Source of the DNA: Lytechinus variegatus
Lineage: Eukaryota > Echinodermata > Echinoidea > Temnopleuroida > Toxopneustidae
Length of the DNA stretch: 64,000 nt
Direction of reading: 5' to 3'
NCBI RefSeq assembly: GCF_018143015.1
Contig: NC_054752.1
Location: forward strand, 5,071,216 to 5,135,215
Shown here piece by piece: positions 35,780 through 48,299 of this stretch (the first letter of the stretch is position 1; each line of letters starts with the position of its first letter). The translations under genes were made by a program, and so were the position numbers. The notes beneath the pieces are model-generated. The model was not told the origin of the DNA. It did no database searches and saw nothing but the letters and a program-made list of their open reading frames with translations.

Positions 35780-36130
35780 TCAAATCATTCACTAAGTTTA
35801 CTTATGAAATCGCGTGACTGAGAAGCTTCTATTGTAAAATTATGAATGATTTTTTATTGAAAATTGAAAACCCTCTAAGTATGTATAGTATAAACGACCT
35901 GGGCTCTGTGATCTGATTTTCCCTGTAAAAACATTAATGACGTCATACTCTATCCTATTCAGTTTGACTGACTCAGTACAGCATGAAGAATAATGCGGGA
36001 TTTACTACCTAGATTTCCCAAACTGTATAATATTGTGTATGTGCTTCCGCTATGAAAGCAAAAAAATACCAGTGACATCCGTTAATATATGCCCCACAAT
36101 CAAGTAACAAAGTATTTCAGACTTCACTTT
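35780..36130. repeat. Block-tail subunit copy
   Basis: Aligns with 3760-4130 and 18160-18470, from the TCAAATCATTCAC marker to the AAAGTATTTCAGACTTCA stretch. Confidence 0.55.
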
Positions 36131-36150
36131 TTGTATCCATATAATTTGCG

Positions 36151-36392
36151 TACACTCTAAAATATATTGGGTAAGAGCGCTTCATGAGGGTAATTGTGTC
36201 CAACCAACATTCGTTGGAACATTTTTATTTATCCAGTGTGATGACAATTCTGGCTATAAAGTAATTGCTTCATTTTTTAAACCTTACTGGACAATAATTA
36301 TGCTTCCCACATTGGGCAAAATACTTCCCCAAACTGGTTGGACACATAACTTCCCTCGAGGCGGAAAAAAATACCCAATATTTCTCAGTGTA
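36151..36392. mobile_element. 242-bp MITE
   Basis: Left end TACACTCTAAAATATATTGG and the reverse complement of the right end (TACACTGAGAAATATTGGG) match. It splits the block-tail sequence between GTATCC and AGGTGCAAATTC, which are adjacent in the copy at 20410. No coding capacity. Confidence 0.7.
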
Positions 36393-37989
36393 TTCAGGTG
36401 CAAATTCGTGGAGAGCAGGAGGCATAGTGGAACGCGTTCCTTGTCCCTAAATTTCTTGCATATATTTTTGGCGGTAGGCCCATTTTCCCTCTTGAAAACT
36501 CATTTTCGGAGTATCAAATAAAGATTAATTTAGGGGACTTGTCAAAAAGCGATCTCTCACTAATTGCTATTGGTTAAAACATAACAGAAAGTGTCACCCT
36601 TGTAAATCGTTGAATAAAATGCTATTGTTCAAATATAAAATTTAAAACACTCCTCATTCTGTAATGATAAAGATGCGTTTCAGTGATCTGAGATGAGAGT
36701 ATGGAATTTCTTTATCAACGCTAGAGAAATCGAATGGATTGATAATTATCGGCGTTCCTGAAATTGTATTGTAATTAATTGTATTCATGTATTTGTATTT
36801 GTGCATTTTTTATTTGTATGTGAAAAATGGAAAGAAAAGAAATGAAATAAATCAAAAAAAAAATCTTAAGCAACCAATATGCCTACCAATCCTGAATGAA
36901 AAAAAATCTACGTCACTATGATCATAAGCATGCGCAGAAAAGTGCTTCCGTCTTAAGAGGTTTATTTTTTTTAGCTCGACCATCAATTGGTAATTACTAG
37001 TTGGTCTACTATCCTTACTAATCTGTTTTATCTCATTTACTGTATTTTAAAAACATTTTGAGTTAATTACATGTATGTCGGTTGTAATAATTATGCAGAT
37101 GAATTAGATTCACTCAAACCAGTGAAATCAAATCAATATTCATCAATACATGTATTCCTATAGTTCATCTATAAACTGGCCCCGTTTAATAAAGAGTTGC
37201 GTGTGATCTGATTAACTTCAGCTATGGACAGCCAACAACATCAACACCTAAAACTAATGTATGTTCAAAGTGTTTTCTAAAATAATATTTTATGTTACAT
37301 GCCTCAATGTCTTGACAATTCTGAGGGGTCCTCTTTAATTGTAAAGCGCCATTGTGCAAAATTACTGTATTGAGAAAAAAATTATGACATTGGCGGATAT
37401 CCATTGTTTATATCAATTACAGCACTTTCTTAGGCAAGACTCAGATTTAATATTTCAATTTCAATTTTATTTCATTTTTATTTATTTCACTTCCATCAAA
37501 CTAAAACAAATTGTATACCATATATAAATATAAGTATTTTTATCCCTTGCAAAGAAACAAAAGTAATAATACATCATGATGTTGTGAAAAAATCACTCAC
37601 ACAATTTGGGCAACACATTGGAGGTTTTAAATAAGTATACTATTTTTCAATAGAAATTAGATTAAGATGGAAATGGAGGGACTCACTAAAAAGCAATGCC
37701 TGTACAATGTGGGCCCGTCAAAAAATAGATAACACAACCAATAAGTAAAAATACAGATATATGTAATCAAATGAGGAAAAAATAAATGAGAGAGAAATAA
37801 TACTCACAAAATAAATATGAAGTTATAAAAAAATATAGTTTGTATAGGACAAAACAACCCGTCCTAAAATATCTCCACCCTTCCCCATTCCCCCCCCCCC
37901 CGAAAAAGAAAAGAAAAAGGGGAGAATGCCCTGAGAAGATGGATGGGTGCTGCTGAACGTAGGTAGAACACATGCCATCGTGGACTCAA
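36393..37989. other. Block B tail then unrecognised AT-rich DNA
   Basis: 36400-36960 aligns with 20430-20900. 36765-36855 (GTATTTGTATTTGTGC ... GAAATAAATC then an A-run) resembles a LINE 3' end, weakly. 36970-37989 has no recognised feature except a G/C-run near 37890-37902. Confidence 0.4.
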
Positions 37990-38544
37990 GCAAACTGGAT
38001 TCAATTATGATAATAACCATTATGTGCTAAGTACATTTAGCTCATTTACTTGTATCCCGTATCGGCTAAATAATATCCACTGCCTTGGTCTAACACCGTG
38101 ATTTAGGGTATATGATTAAATGAATTAATTATGAATCATATATTCATTTAGCATAGTGCAATAAATAATAGACTATTAATATGAAATCTTTATCCAGTCA
38201 GGGCATTAGACCACATTGATGATCGGAATATAACATTTCTAGCTACCTTCCCTCCTATCTTGAAACCTTCTCCCCCCCCCCCCCCCCCCCCCCCCCTCTA
38301 TTCCGGTCCCACTCTCCTCTTGCTATTTGTCTCTTCCTCTCTCTCTCTCTTTCTCTAACTTTCTTTTCGTTCGATTCTTCATCTTTATTTTTGCCCTCCG
38401 TCCCCCTCTCCCGTCTGTCTCATTTCTCTTTCTCTCTATCGCCCCTTTCCCTCTCCCCTCTAAATTCTTGTGTCTCGGTTTTTGTCTCTTCCACTCTCCC
38501 ACGTTCCTCTTCCTTTCTGTCTCTTTCCCTTCTTGTGTCTCTGT

Positions 38545-39170
38545 TTCCCCTTTAATCCCCTCTCCACTCTATAATTTTATGTCATGTATCTCCGTTTTTG
38601 TCTCTCCCTCCCTCTGTTTTTCTTCCTTCTGTCTCTTTCACTTCTTGTGTCTGTGTCTCCCCTTTAATCCCCTCTCCACTCTATAATTTTGTCTCTCATA
38701 TCTCTGTTTCTGTCTCTTCCTCCCTCCCTCTGTTTCTCTCCCTTTCTGTCTCTTTCACTTCTTGTGTGTCTGTCTCCCCTTTAATCCCCTCTCCACTCTA
38801 TAATTTTATGTCATGTATCTCCGTTTTTGTCTCTCCCTCCCTCTGTTTTTCTTCCTTCTGTCTCTTTCACTTCTTGTGTCTGTGTCTCCTCTTGAATCCC
38901 CTCTATAATTTTATATAATCTTTCCCTGTTTCAGTCTCTCCCTCTCTCCTACTGTTTCTCTTCCTTTCTGTCTCCTTCACTTCTTGTGTCTCTGTCTCCT
39001 CTTTAATCCCCTCTCCCCAGTCTACAATTTTATGTCACGTTTTTCTGTTTCTGTCTCTCTCTCTCTCCCCCACTATTTCTCTTCATTTTTTTATTTCACT
39101 TCTTGTGTCTCTGTCTCCCCTTTAATCCCCACTCCCCTCTATAAATTTATCTCACGTTTCTCTGTTTCTG
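38545..39170. repeat. Expanded minisatellite, about six units of 113-116 bp
   Basis: CCCTTTAATCCCCTCTCCAC or variants occur at about 38549, 38661, 38777, 38890, 39000 and 39118, each followed by TATAATTTTATG and CT-rich sequence. Blocks A, B and D have a single corresponding unit (for example 5200-5310). Open frames across it are low-complexity artefacts. Confidence 0.75.
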
Positions 39171-39359
39171 TCTCTCCCCTTCTTTTCCTTCACTTCTGTC
39201 TCTTTCACGTCTTCATGTTTCCCTTCTTGTTGATTCTCATTGGTCACGTGTTAACTCCAGAAATAATTAGTCTTACACGATTCTCTGAGAAGCGATGGAA
39301 TATAATATAAGAGGAAACCTCAGCATCACAAAATACCCATATTCATTTTTCCTTTTTTT

Positions 39360-39710
39360 TCAAGGTCAATCCCATCCCCAAAATAATGATTTAAATCAAT
39401 GGAGAAAAACCAAGCAAGAATAGCGCCAAAATTTTATCAAAATCGGATTTAAAATGAGAGAGTTATGACATGTTACAGTTTAGCTATTTTCTTCCCTCAT
39501 AACAGTCATTTTTATGCTTAACTAAGTGATATGCAAATGAGAGAGTCAATTATGTCCCTTACCCACAACTATTCTTTTGTTATTGTTTGACTTCATACAG
39601 TTGTCAACATTTAGAGATTTGGCAACAATAATCATCTTGACTTAACTTGACGTGTTGAATTTTTCTCATTTTATGTAAATCTACTTTTTTGAAGATGGAC
39701 TGTCCTTTAA
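39360..39710. mobile_element. TTAAAGG-type TIR element (block C copy)
   Basis: Same site as 5486-5814, more diverged: left end TCAAGGTCAATCCCATCCCC, right end ATGGACTGTCCTTTAA. Confidence 0.5.
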
Positions 39711-41963
39711 GCAAATATAGATGTTCTAAATATCTAGTATAAAATATAGGAAAGAGATGCGTTAAAAACAACTTAAAAAACTCGAAAAACTTATTTTAAC
39801 TTCCGGTAGATAGCAATGAAAATATAAAGAAAAGATTTGCATTTGAAAAAAAAGGAAATTATAATCTAACTATCGCTAACATCCCAAATTTAAAGCAGAT
39901 ATACAGGTAAATATTAAAATGATTTAGTGAAACGTCTATGTACAAATGTTTTGCTAACTCATATGATACATGGAAACAACAAAAAGATGATCGCAGAAAG
40001 CGTTTACAACACTTTAAGGACTATTGCGCTATTATCCTATTTTTGTTCTATATCAATATAAAATCATTTCAGGTAGCATGAAAAATGAAACAAATCTAAT
40101 CGATTTCGAAACAAAACTGTTCAAGACCCCCTCGTGATTACATGTGTTCATCATATTCATATTACTAAATCCTTTTCTTAAAGGTATTTGAAAATTTAAA
40201 TTTCATACACAGTATGTCATGTTTTCATTGCATGTATGTATAAACAAAATATACCTGTCAAGTGAAGCTCATTACTTGAAATTGAAAATTAAATTAGGCA
40301 AGATAAAGAGTCTGAGGTGGTAACTAGAAAAAAAAAAGTATTTACATCAGTTTAATAGCGGCAGAATAATTCCCTTCAAGCAAATTCATCTACAATATAG
40401 TCCATGTGTTTCAAAAAATATACTAGCAATCAATATATTTTTTGACTATAGCAGAATCACCTGTTAAATGTACTAGGTTAGAGTAAATGGAAATATAAGT
40501 AAAGCAATATCCTTGTAAAGAACCCAAAATACACATCTCTGAAAATGTTTTCATGGTGTTTTTTTACAGTAGATTCAGATATTCAAATGATTTAGTTGTA
40601 GTATGTACAATGATCTTCTATAATTTGTGGTTAATATTAAAATATGATACATGAAAACATGAAAAGATGATTGGATAAACCGTTTAAAAACAACAACTAT
40701 CGCATACATCCCATATTCCCAATTAAGTTTTTATCATCTTTCCCAATCAAGTTCATTTACGTTATTCAGATGAAAAGATGTCGTCAAACCAATTTCGAAT
40801 GAACAACGAATTGATAAAAATAATTTCTACAAGCGTGGAAAACGATACAAATCTAACCGATTTTAGTTATTTAGGTGATCATATAATGCGCCTGCCAACA
40901 TATAATGATTGAACATAAATTTACAGCAACACAGTCACTGCCCGATATAGTATTGAAATAAACGTATTTACATCAGTCTACCACAAACATCTAACTGATT
41001 ATGTTTTTAAAGCGAATGAATCAATCTTTATATATCTGAATCTGTTGATATAAAAATCGACCAGCAATCAAAAAAAGTCTTCTGTTAAACTCTTGCACAT
41101 ATTCATTTTGATTCCTGGGAAGAAAAGATGTAATCAAAACAGTTTCGATTACACAAAGCATTATTATAACTATTTCCGTTAGGATGAAAATGAAAGAAAT
41201 CCAACAAATTACAGTTATCGTTTTAATGCGCCTGCAACTAAATCGTAATTGAACATAGATTTTATAAACATTCTAGCAAGCAAAACAGCCATTGACATAG
41301 GCCTACTTGAATGGTTTATCATAAATATGCAACTGTTCATTAAAAACACAATAATCTTTATACACATGGACATTCAAAATCAAACCAGCCATCATTTTAA
41401 TTAGATTTCCCGTTTCACTCTTGCAGAAGCACCTATCAATATAGTAATTAGATTAAAAAGCAATAATGAAAGATTATCCTGTAATGGACCAAAGAAAAAC
41501 AAAACGTAGCTATACGTGACCACAATGTAATAAATCACCATCAAATGCGCATTCTGGTAACAACAGATCCCATTGGTAAATATACACTATACTGGCATAT
41601 TTTGGTTACCAAGTCTCAATTGTGAAGTTATACATTACTGCTTCTATATAGTTATGTATAATGCATTGTTTTTTGCAAGAGCACAAAGTGCAATTTGCCA
41701 AAATGTATCGTAATCATTGTAACAGCCCCCTCTCTCGGTAAATCCAGGTAATTACAACCATGTCATGCTTGAGATCATTTCAGGGGCTGTTTCGTATGTA
41801 GCCACATCAAAATACTTTGTTGGGATCTTGATCTCATGTTGGAAGTGAAAATAACAAACAAGCAAGCAATGTTTGGATGTAATGTGTATCTAGGTATAGC
41901 GAACATGACCACGATCCTCTCTAAAAACGCAACATTATTATGAGAACAATCATGATTTAATAT

Positions 41964-44900
41964 TAGTCCAGGATAGAAGAGGCGTAACCTTGTTTTTTTT
42001 ATATATACAATATTTTTTGATGGTTTCTTGTCAATTCGAGGGTGCTGATTACGAATCTGAATGATGCCACTCGTGTAACCTTGAGCATTTTCCGCAAATT
42101 GGCAAAATCCAATATGGCCGCCAAAATATGCAAATTACCCATAAAAATCCTAAAATTGTCCGCACATTAGCTACGAAATGCATGAAATTGTGTGGCAGGA
42201 GTGAGATACTCCCTGAAAAAACAATTTTTGACAAAATATTTATTTTCCTCATATTTAAAATGGCCGCCATAGTCCATTGTATACTCTATTATGTACGATA
42301 TGAATATGGAAAACTAGCTTTCACAAAAGTGAGCACTAAACCGCCAAGAAATCGCGATGTATGAACGAAGTGATATATGCAAATCATTATTACCAAAGAG
42401 ATATACCATTTATTATATCATAAATGGGAATATTTCTGTATTTTGATATCTAAAATGGCCGCCACTGGCCCAAACAGTATTACGTACAATGGTAATGGGG
42501 GCCAAAAAATTCACAAGAGTGATCACTAAAATGCATATTATTAAGATTAAACGAGTGGAATAGTGACTAAAAACATAATTATTAACGAAATATATTATTA
42601 ATATGCCATGTATGTGATGAATGTTGTATTTAGATATTCAAAATGGCTGCCAAAGGCCCTAAAAGCATTATCCACAATGAGAAAGTGGGGCAAAGAAATC
42701 ACAAGAGTGATCACTAAAATGCATATTATATGTGATAAATTCATGGGATACTGTTTAAAAACGTATTTTCTAACAAAATACATCATTCAGGTTCAAAGTT
42801 TGTGTGAAATACTGTATTTTTACTTTCAAAATGGCCGCCAGAGACATTAACAGTCTTATGCACAATGCAAAGTGGGAAACCAATATTCACAAGAGTGAGC
42901 ACCATAAATGCAGATATTAGTGATCTATGAGTAAAATATTGAAAGCATGATTTCTATTAAGAGATATCATTTATTCTGCCAGTTAGGTGATAAAAACTGT
43001 TATTGGAAAATCAAAATGGCCGCTACAGGCCCTTAAGATATTATGCACAATGTGAATGGGAACAAATTATTTCATCAGAATTTGGCTTTGCTTGGCCAAA
43101 TGGTGATGTATGAGTGAAATATCGTCTGAAAACATGATTTATGACAAAATATATCATCTCTTATGTAATTTATGTGATAAATACTGTATTTCAACATACA
43201 AAATGGCTGCCATATGCCCTTTTTGTGAACATTATTTGTCTACACTAAAATTGTATATTATACGATAAGGGCTTATGTTGACAATTTTCAATTTAAAAAT
43301 GCAGTGTTTATCACCTTAAATACACAACATTATGATATATCTCGTTAGAAACCATGGTGTTAGACAATATTTCACCCTTGCATCAGAATTCACAATAATA
43401 GACAATATTTAGAGTCAAACAAAGCCAAATTCTGTCAAAATTATATGTCTAATGTTACAATGTACATAATACTTTTAGGACCTATTGCAGCCATTTTGGA
43501 TTCACAACCTCCACAACCAATATGTGATGTATTTAGTTAGAAATCATGTTTAAGACAATATTTTTACTCGTATATCACAGTCATATGCATGTCATGATTC
43601 TCACTCTTGTGAAAATTAGTTTCTCCATTCGCATTGTACATGATAAATATAGGGATTATGGCGGCCATTTTGAATGTCAAAATACAGCATTCATCACATA
43701 AATTACATAAGATATCATATATTTTGTTATAAATCATGTTTTCAGACGATATTTCACTCATACATCCCAAATTGGCCAAGCAAAGCCAAATTATGCTGAA
43801 ATAATTTGTTCCCATTCACATTGTGTATAATATCGTAGGGCCTGTAGCGGCCATTTTGACTTTCCAATAACAGTATCTATCACCTATCCGGCATAGTAAA
43901 TGATATCTCTTAATAGAAATTATGCTTTCATACAATATTTTACTCATAGATCTCTAATATCTGCATTTATGGTGCTCACTCTTGTGAATATTGGTTTCCC
44001 ACTTTGCATTGTGCATAAGACTGTTAATGTCTCTGGCGGCCATTTTGAAAGTAGAAAAACAGTATTTAACACAAACTTTGAACCTGAATGATGTATTTTG
44101 TTAGAAAATACGTTTTTAAACAGTATCCCATGAATTTATCACATATAATATGCATTTTAGTGATCACTCTTGTGATTTCTTTGCCCCACTTTCTCATTGT
44201 GGATAATGCTTTGAGGGCCTTTGGCAGCCATTTTGAGTATCTAAATACAACATTCATCACATACATGGCATATTAATAATATATTTCGTTAATAATTATG
44301 TTTTTAGTCACTATTCCACTCGTTTAATCTTAATAATATGCATTTTAGTGATCACTCTTGTGAATTTTTTGGCCCCCATTACCATTGTACGCAATACTGT
44401 TTGGGCCTGTAGCGGCCATTTTGACATTCCAATCACAGTATCTATCACCTATCTGGCATAGTAAATGATATCTCTTAATAGAAATTATGCTTTCAGACAA
44501 TATTTTACTCATAGATCTCTAATATCTGCATTTATGGTGCTCACTCTTGTGAATATTGGTTTCCCACTTTGCATTGTGCATAAGACTGTTAATGTCTCTG
44601 GCGGCCATTTTGAAAGTAAAAATACAGTATTTAACACAAACTTTGAACCTGAATGATGTATTTCGTTAGAAAATACGTTTTTAAACAGTATCCCATGAAT
44701 TTATCACATATAATATGCATTTTAGTGATCACTCTTGTGATTTCTTTGCCCCACTTTCTCATTGTGGATAATGCTTTTAGGGCCTTTGGCAGCCATTTTG
44801 AATATCTAAATACAACATTCATCACATACATGGCACATTAATAATATATTTCGTTAATAATTATGTTTTTAGTCACTATTCCACTCGTTTAATCTTAATA

Positions 44901-45484
44901 ATATGCATTTTAGTGATCACTCTCGTGAATTTTTTGGCCCCCATTACCATTGTACGCAATACTGTTTGGGCCAGTGGCGGCCATTTTAGACATCAAAATG
45001 CAGAAATGTTCCCATTTATGACATAATAAATGATGTATCTCCTTAGTAATGATGATTTGCATAATATTACTTCGTTCATATATCGCGATTTTTTGCGGTT
45101 TAGTGCTCATTTTTTGTAAAAATTAGTTTTCCCTATTCATATTGTACATAATAGAGTATACAATGGAATATGGCGGCCATTTTGAATATCAGAAAATAAA
45201 TATTTTGTCAAAAATTATTTTTTCAGAGTGTATTTTACTCCTGCCACACGCTTCCATGCATTTCATAGCCAATGTGCGGACAATTTTAGGATTTTATGGG
45301 TAATTTGCATATTTTGGCGGCCATATTGGATTTTGCCAATTTGCGGAAAATGCTCAAGGTTACACGAGTGGCATCATCCAGATTCGTAATCAGCACCCTC
45401 GAATTGACAAGAAACCATCAAAAAATATTGTATATATAAAAAAACAAGGTTTGGTCAAGTTTCTATGGGGCCTATCCTGGACTA
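41964..45484. mobile_element. 3.5-kb foldback element with 188-bp repeat arms
   Basis: The ends are TAGTCCAGGATAG and CTATCCTGGACTA. Just outside each is TAT (41961-41963 and 45485-45487), and block B has one TAT in an otherwise identical empty site (27029-27031). The outer 150-200 bp of the two arms are near-perfect inverted copies. Inside, each arm is a tandem of roughly 188-bp units, each with one ATGGCCGCC or ATGGCTGCC box pointing to the centre. Box positions in the left arm are 42260, 42455, 42643, 42831, 43016 and 43203. In the right arm (CCAT) they are 43491, 43665, 43851, 44040, 44228, 44416, 44605, 44793, 44981 and 45177. The right arm has a 565-bp duplication (43900-44464 and 44465-45029). 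No transposase; the small open frames recurring in it are by-products of the repeat. Confidence 0.85.
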
Positions 45485-46052
45485 TATAACGCGTTGAAAG
45501 GAGTCAAAGGTACAATTTCAATCTATAAAGGGGTATAACGCTTCATGTAATGTTAATTTTCATTACTGAATCAAGATATTACTGAACATTTATTTACAGT
45601 AACAACTACTGTTTCATTAGCATGATAAGACCATAGAGCTATTTGATAAGACCTTGGTAGCTATGATACACGCGATGGATATTTTTTTTTAACCGGCATG
45701 AGTACATAATAGGGAAAATTTTAACTGTTCAGTACTACATATGGAACTGAACTCAAATTACGCGGGTACAGTAAAGAGCTGCTATGCAGATATTTGTAGT
45801 GTTAACGTTTACTCATGCCAAGAAATCAACGGCGTATAGTCTGGTATAAAATATTCTGACACAACGTACAAGAAAAGAGCATATCTTTGATAGGTTTCCA
45901 ATATGACTATGAAGCTTACCCACAAAGAAACCAGGAATTACAATGAATCTTGCGTTTCCATTGTGTTTTTTTTTTGAAAGCATATATTGGTAAGATGTAG
46001 CAACATTCCCAATATCTTTGTTCGGTATTATTATCTGTCATGGATCTAGACT

Positions 46053-47876
46053 CTAGAGGATGAATCGCTTTTTGAATATGAGAACATTATCTCCATCACA
46101 TGCAATCATATTCCCTGATGACGTCATCATCACTCGAGATCCGACAAGGTGATTGAATCTCTTATTTCTATCCAGTCTAGTTGATAAAGGGAATGATGCT
46201 ACTCTTCTCTTCTTCATATCACCCTCACTCATCACCTGATCAATCACACACGTCTTGCACTCATCATCTGATGTCACGACGTAGAGGTCGTCTGTCATAC
46301 GATCAACACACACATTCAAGATGACATCACTGTGGGGGATTTCCCTGTGATCACCCACTCTGTCAATGATGAGCGCTCTGCGATCAGGTGGTGAAGGTCG
46401 AGCGATGATGTGACCTGATGACAGCACATCGTACATTACTATCTTCTCTTTACACGTGATGGTATTGATAATCTCATCATTAGCTGGGTTGATGACGTAT
46501 ATCACAGACTGACCAACTTCAGCAGCGATGATCATCCCATCCTGATCGATTGCAACGTACACCCCTACATCAGTACGCGTCGTGTTTCTTGGTATTGTGA
46601 CGTCATTGATGTGATTCCACTGTCTGTCGTATACACTGATGCACCCAGGTAGACTGTCTCCTGTACAACCTTTGATGTATCTACCACATACTATCTTGTC
46701 ATCATTCAGTACTGCACATGAGATTATACATGATGTATCACTACCGTTGATCACTCTCTGTGTGGTTTTACTGTTCAAATCTAACATGTACATGTAGGTA
46801 TATCCTTCACTAATCAGTGCATCTCTGATCATCACCTTATCTTCATCTAAACATCCCACAATGCACGGGAATGTGATTTTATCTCTGACATTGATTGTAT
46901 CAATGAGCTTCCACTCTCCATCATACCCATCAATTCTTCCATCATACGTTTCTCTCCCAACACCCTTCACAAACCTCACACCTGATACAACACGATTTAT
47001 TTCTTTCACCTCACCATCATTCAGTTGCTTCTTTAGTTCCTCACTCACTGATGCATGCACACGATGTCCATCTATTACAATATTTTTATCGTCTTCAAGA
47101 ATTCTGTCCAGTGCCCGTTTTGCATTCTCCGTTGATTTGGTACCGTCTTGCCATGATTTCTCAAGCTCTCCAATCTTTCTATCGATCTCTTGAGCGATTT
47201 TCTGAATGTCATTCTGAAGAATGCGTTGTTTATCAGTAATCGGCTTCCGTCTTTTCTCTGCAATTGAACGATTTTCTTCATGCCGCTTCTCTCTCTTCTC
47301 ATTGTTCTTTTGAATTTTATCCTGGAGCTTTCGAATCTCCTTCTGAAGTTTTTTATTTTCCCCATCAATCTTCTTGTTGATTTGATCAACATCTTCCCTT
47401 TCCCTCGCTCTGTCTCTTTCGATCGCGTTTTCGATTTCGGAATCAACATCATTCTGAATAGTTTGTAGATGTTCGTCTTTGGCTTGTCTGGTCTTATGAA
47501 TCTCATTTCCATAGACGCGACATAACTCTGATTTATCAATCGCCCTATTCTTTAGGATGCTGAGATCTTCTCTATTTTTCTTCAGTGCGATCATGATATC
47601 CTCTTGAACGCATTGTTGTCGGCGATGATCTGTCAATGCACATGAATAACATAATGGTACGTTATGTGTTCTGCAGTACAAACGTATTAATTCGTCATGT
47701 TCCTTACATAAGACATTAGGTACACCTCTTCGTGCTATTCCGATGCATTCTTTTTTCAAGGCGCAGTCATGACAGAGCTTCTTCTTCTCCTTCACATAGA
47801 ACGTGACGTCAGTAATCGATTCACAGTCAGCTTCTTCACAAACAGAGCCCTCTACTGAGCTGAATTTAGACGCCAT
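46053..47876 (-). CDS. RING-less TRIM-like B-box/coiled-coil/propeller protein (copy C)
   Basis: An intact 607-residue paralogue of the copy at 27601-29424, aligning over its whole length with only compensating one- or two-residue length changes. The start MASKFSS at 47876 is chosen over the in-frame ATG three codons upstream because all copies share it. Zinc ligands are complete: C13, C18, C35, C38 in the first module and C57, H60, C68, H71, C76, C79, H84, C89 in B-box 2. A coiled coil covers about 95-290, then propeller-like repeats to the end (RFIL). No RING is present. A possible 3' splice site (CCCTTCTGTAG) lies 18 nt upstream of the ATG at 47895, but the 5' flank differs from that of copies A and B, so this copy may use another promoter or first exon. 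Cellular role unknown; likely a cytosolic scaffold. Confidence 0.85.
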   Translation of the reverse strand: MASKFSSVEGSVCEEADCESITDVTFYVKEKKKLCHDCALKKECIGIARRGVPNVLCKEHDELIRLYCRTHNVPLCYSCALTDHRRQQCVQEDIMIALKKNREDLSILKNRAIDKSELCRVYGNEIHKTRQAKDEHLQTIQNDVDSEIENAIERDRAREREDVDQINKKIDGENKKLQKEIRKLQDKIQKNNEKREKRHEENRSIAEKRRKPITDKQRILQNDIQKIAQEIDRKIGELEKSWQDGTKSTENAKRALDRILEDDKNIVIDGHRVHASVSEELKKQLNDGEVKEINRVVSGVRFVKGVGRETYDGRIDGYDGEWKLIDTINVRDKITFPCIVGCLDEDKVMIRDALISEGYTYMYMLDLNSKTTQRVINGSDTSCIISCAVLNDDKIVCGRYIKGCTGDSLPGCISVYDRQWNHINDVTIPRNTTRTDVGVYVAIDQDGMIIAAEVGQSVIYVINPANDEIINTITCKEKIVMYDVLSSGHIIARPSPPDRRALIIDRVGDHREIPHSDVILNVCVDRMTDDLYVVTSDDECKTCVIDQVMSEGDMKKRRVASFPLSTRLDRNKRFNHLVGSRVMMTSSGNMIACDGDNVLIFKKRFIL

Positions 47877-47885
47877 AGTGATCAA

Positions 47886-48299
47886 GGTATTAACCTACAG
47901 AAGGGATACGGAAAAGGATAAGATAAATCGGAAACAAAAAAAGGTGTATATCCAAGAGCGCAGCAAAAATCGGTAAAAGGGACGAAAATGAATTTAAAAG
48001 GGATGGATAAAAAATTCAGATATGAATGTAACGTCTTCTCCCTTTCCGGATGTGCGAGGTCTTGCACGTACTTTCGGTATAATAAGAGGCGAAGGGTGTG
48101 CGTGAGAGGGAGAGAAAGTGAGAGAGAGAGAGAGAAAGGGGGGGGGGATGGGGGTGAAATATTGTCATTACTACATCCTTTTTAATTGTTTCGTGTTTGG
48201 ATATTTCATTTTTTCATATCAATAAAACTTGCACCGAAATATAGTCTCATTATAGTTTAACAATCGAGTTTATTACATGTAGTTACGGTAGTATATGCC
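47886..48299. other. Private 5' flank of gene copy C
   Basis: No similarity to the flanks of copies A and B. It contains a GA-rich stretch at 48100-48145. It may hold the promoter or first exon of copy C; no TATA-like element is convincing. Confidence 0.35.

Larger units (their letters stand above)
37990..47885. repeat. Tandem paralogous block C
   Basis: Aligns with blocks A and B from about 37990 (matching 4180) to the gene at 46053-47876. It has an expanded minisatellite at 38545-39170, lacks the 185-bp foldback MITE near 40071, and carries a private 3.5-kb foldback element at 41964-45484. Similarity to the other blocks stops just upstream of the gene's start codon. Confidence 0.8.

Noticed and set aside
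38327-39310. Overlapping plus-strand Ser/Leu/Phe-rich open frames
   Set aside because: Low-complexity pyrimidine minisatellite; open in several frames by composition and not conserved between blocks.
42598-44841. Recurrent 62-66 residue open frames in the large foldback
   Set aside because: They recur because the 188-bp unit recurs, occur on both strands of the same unit, and show no protein-like constraint.
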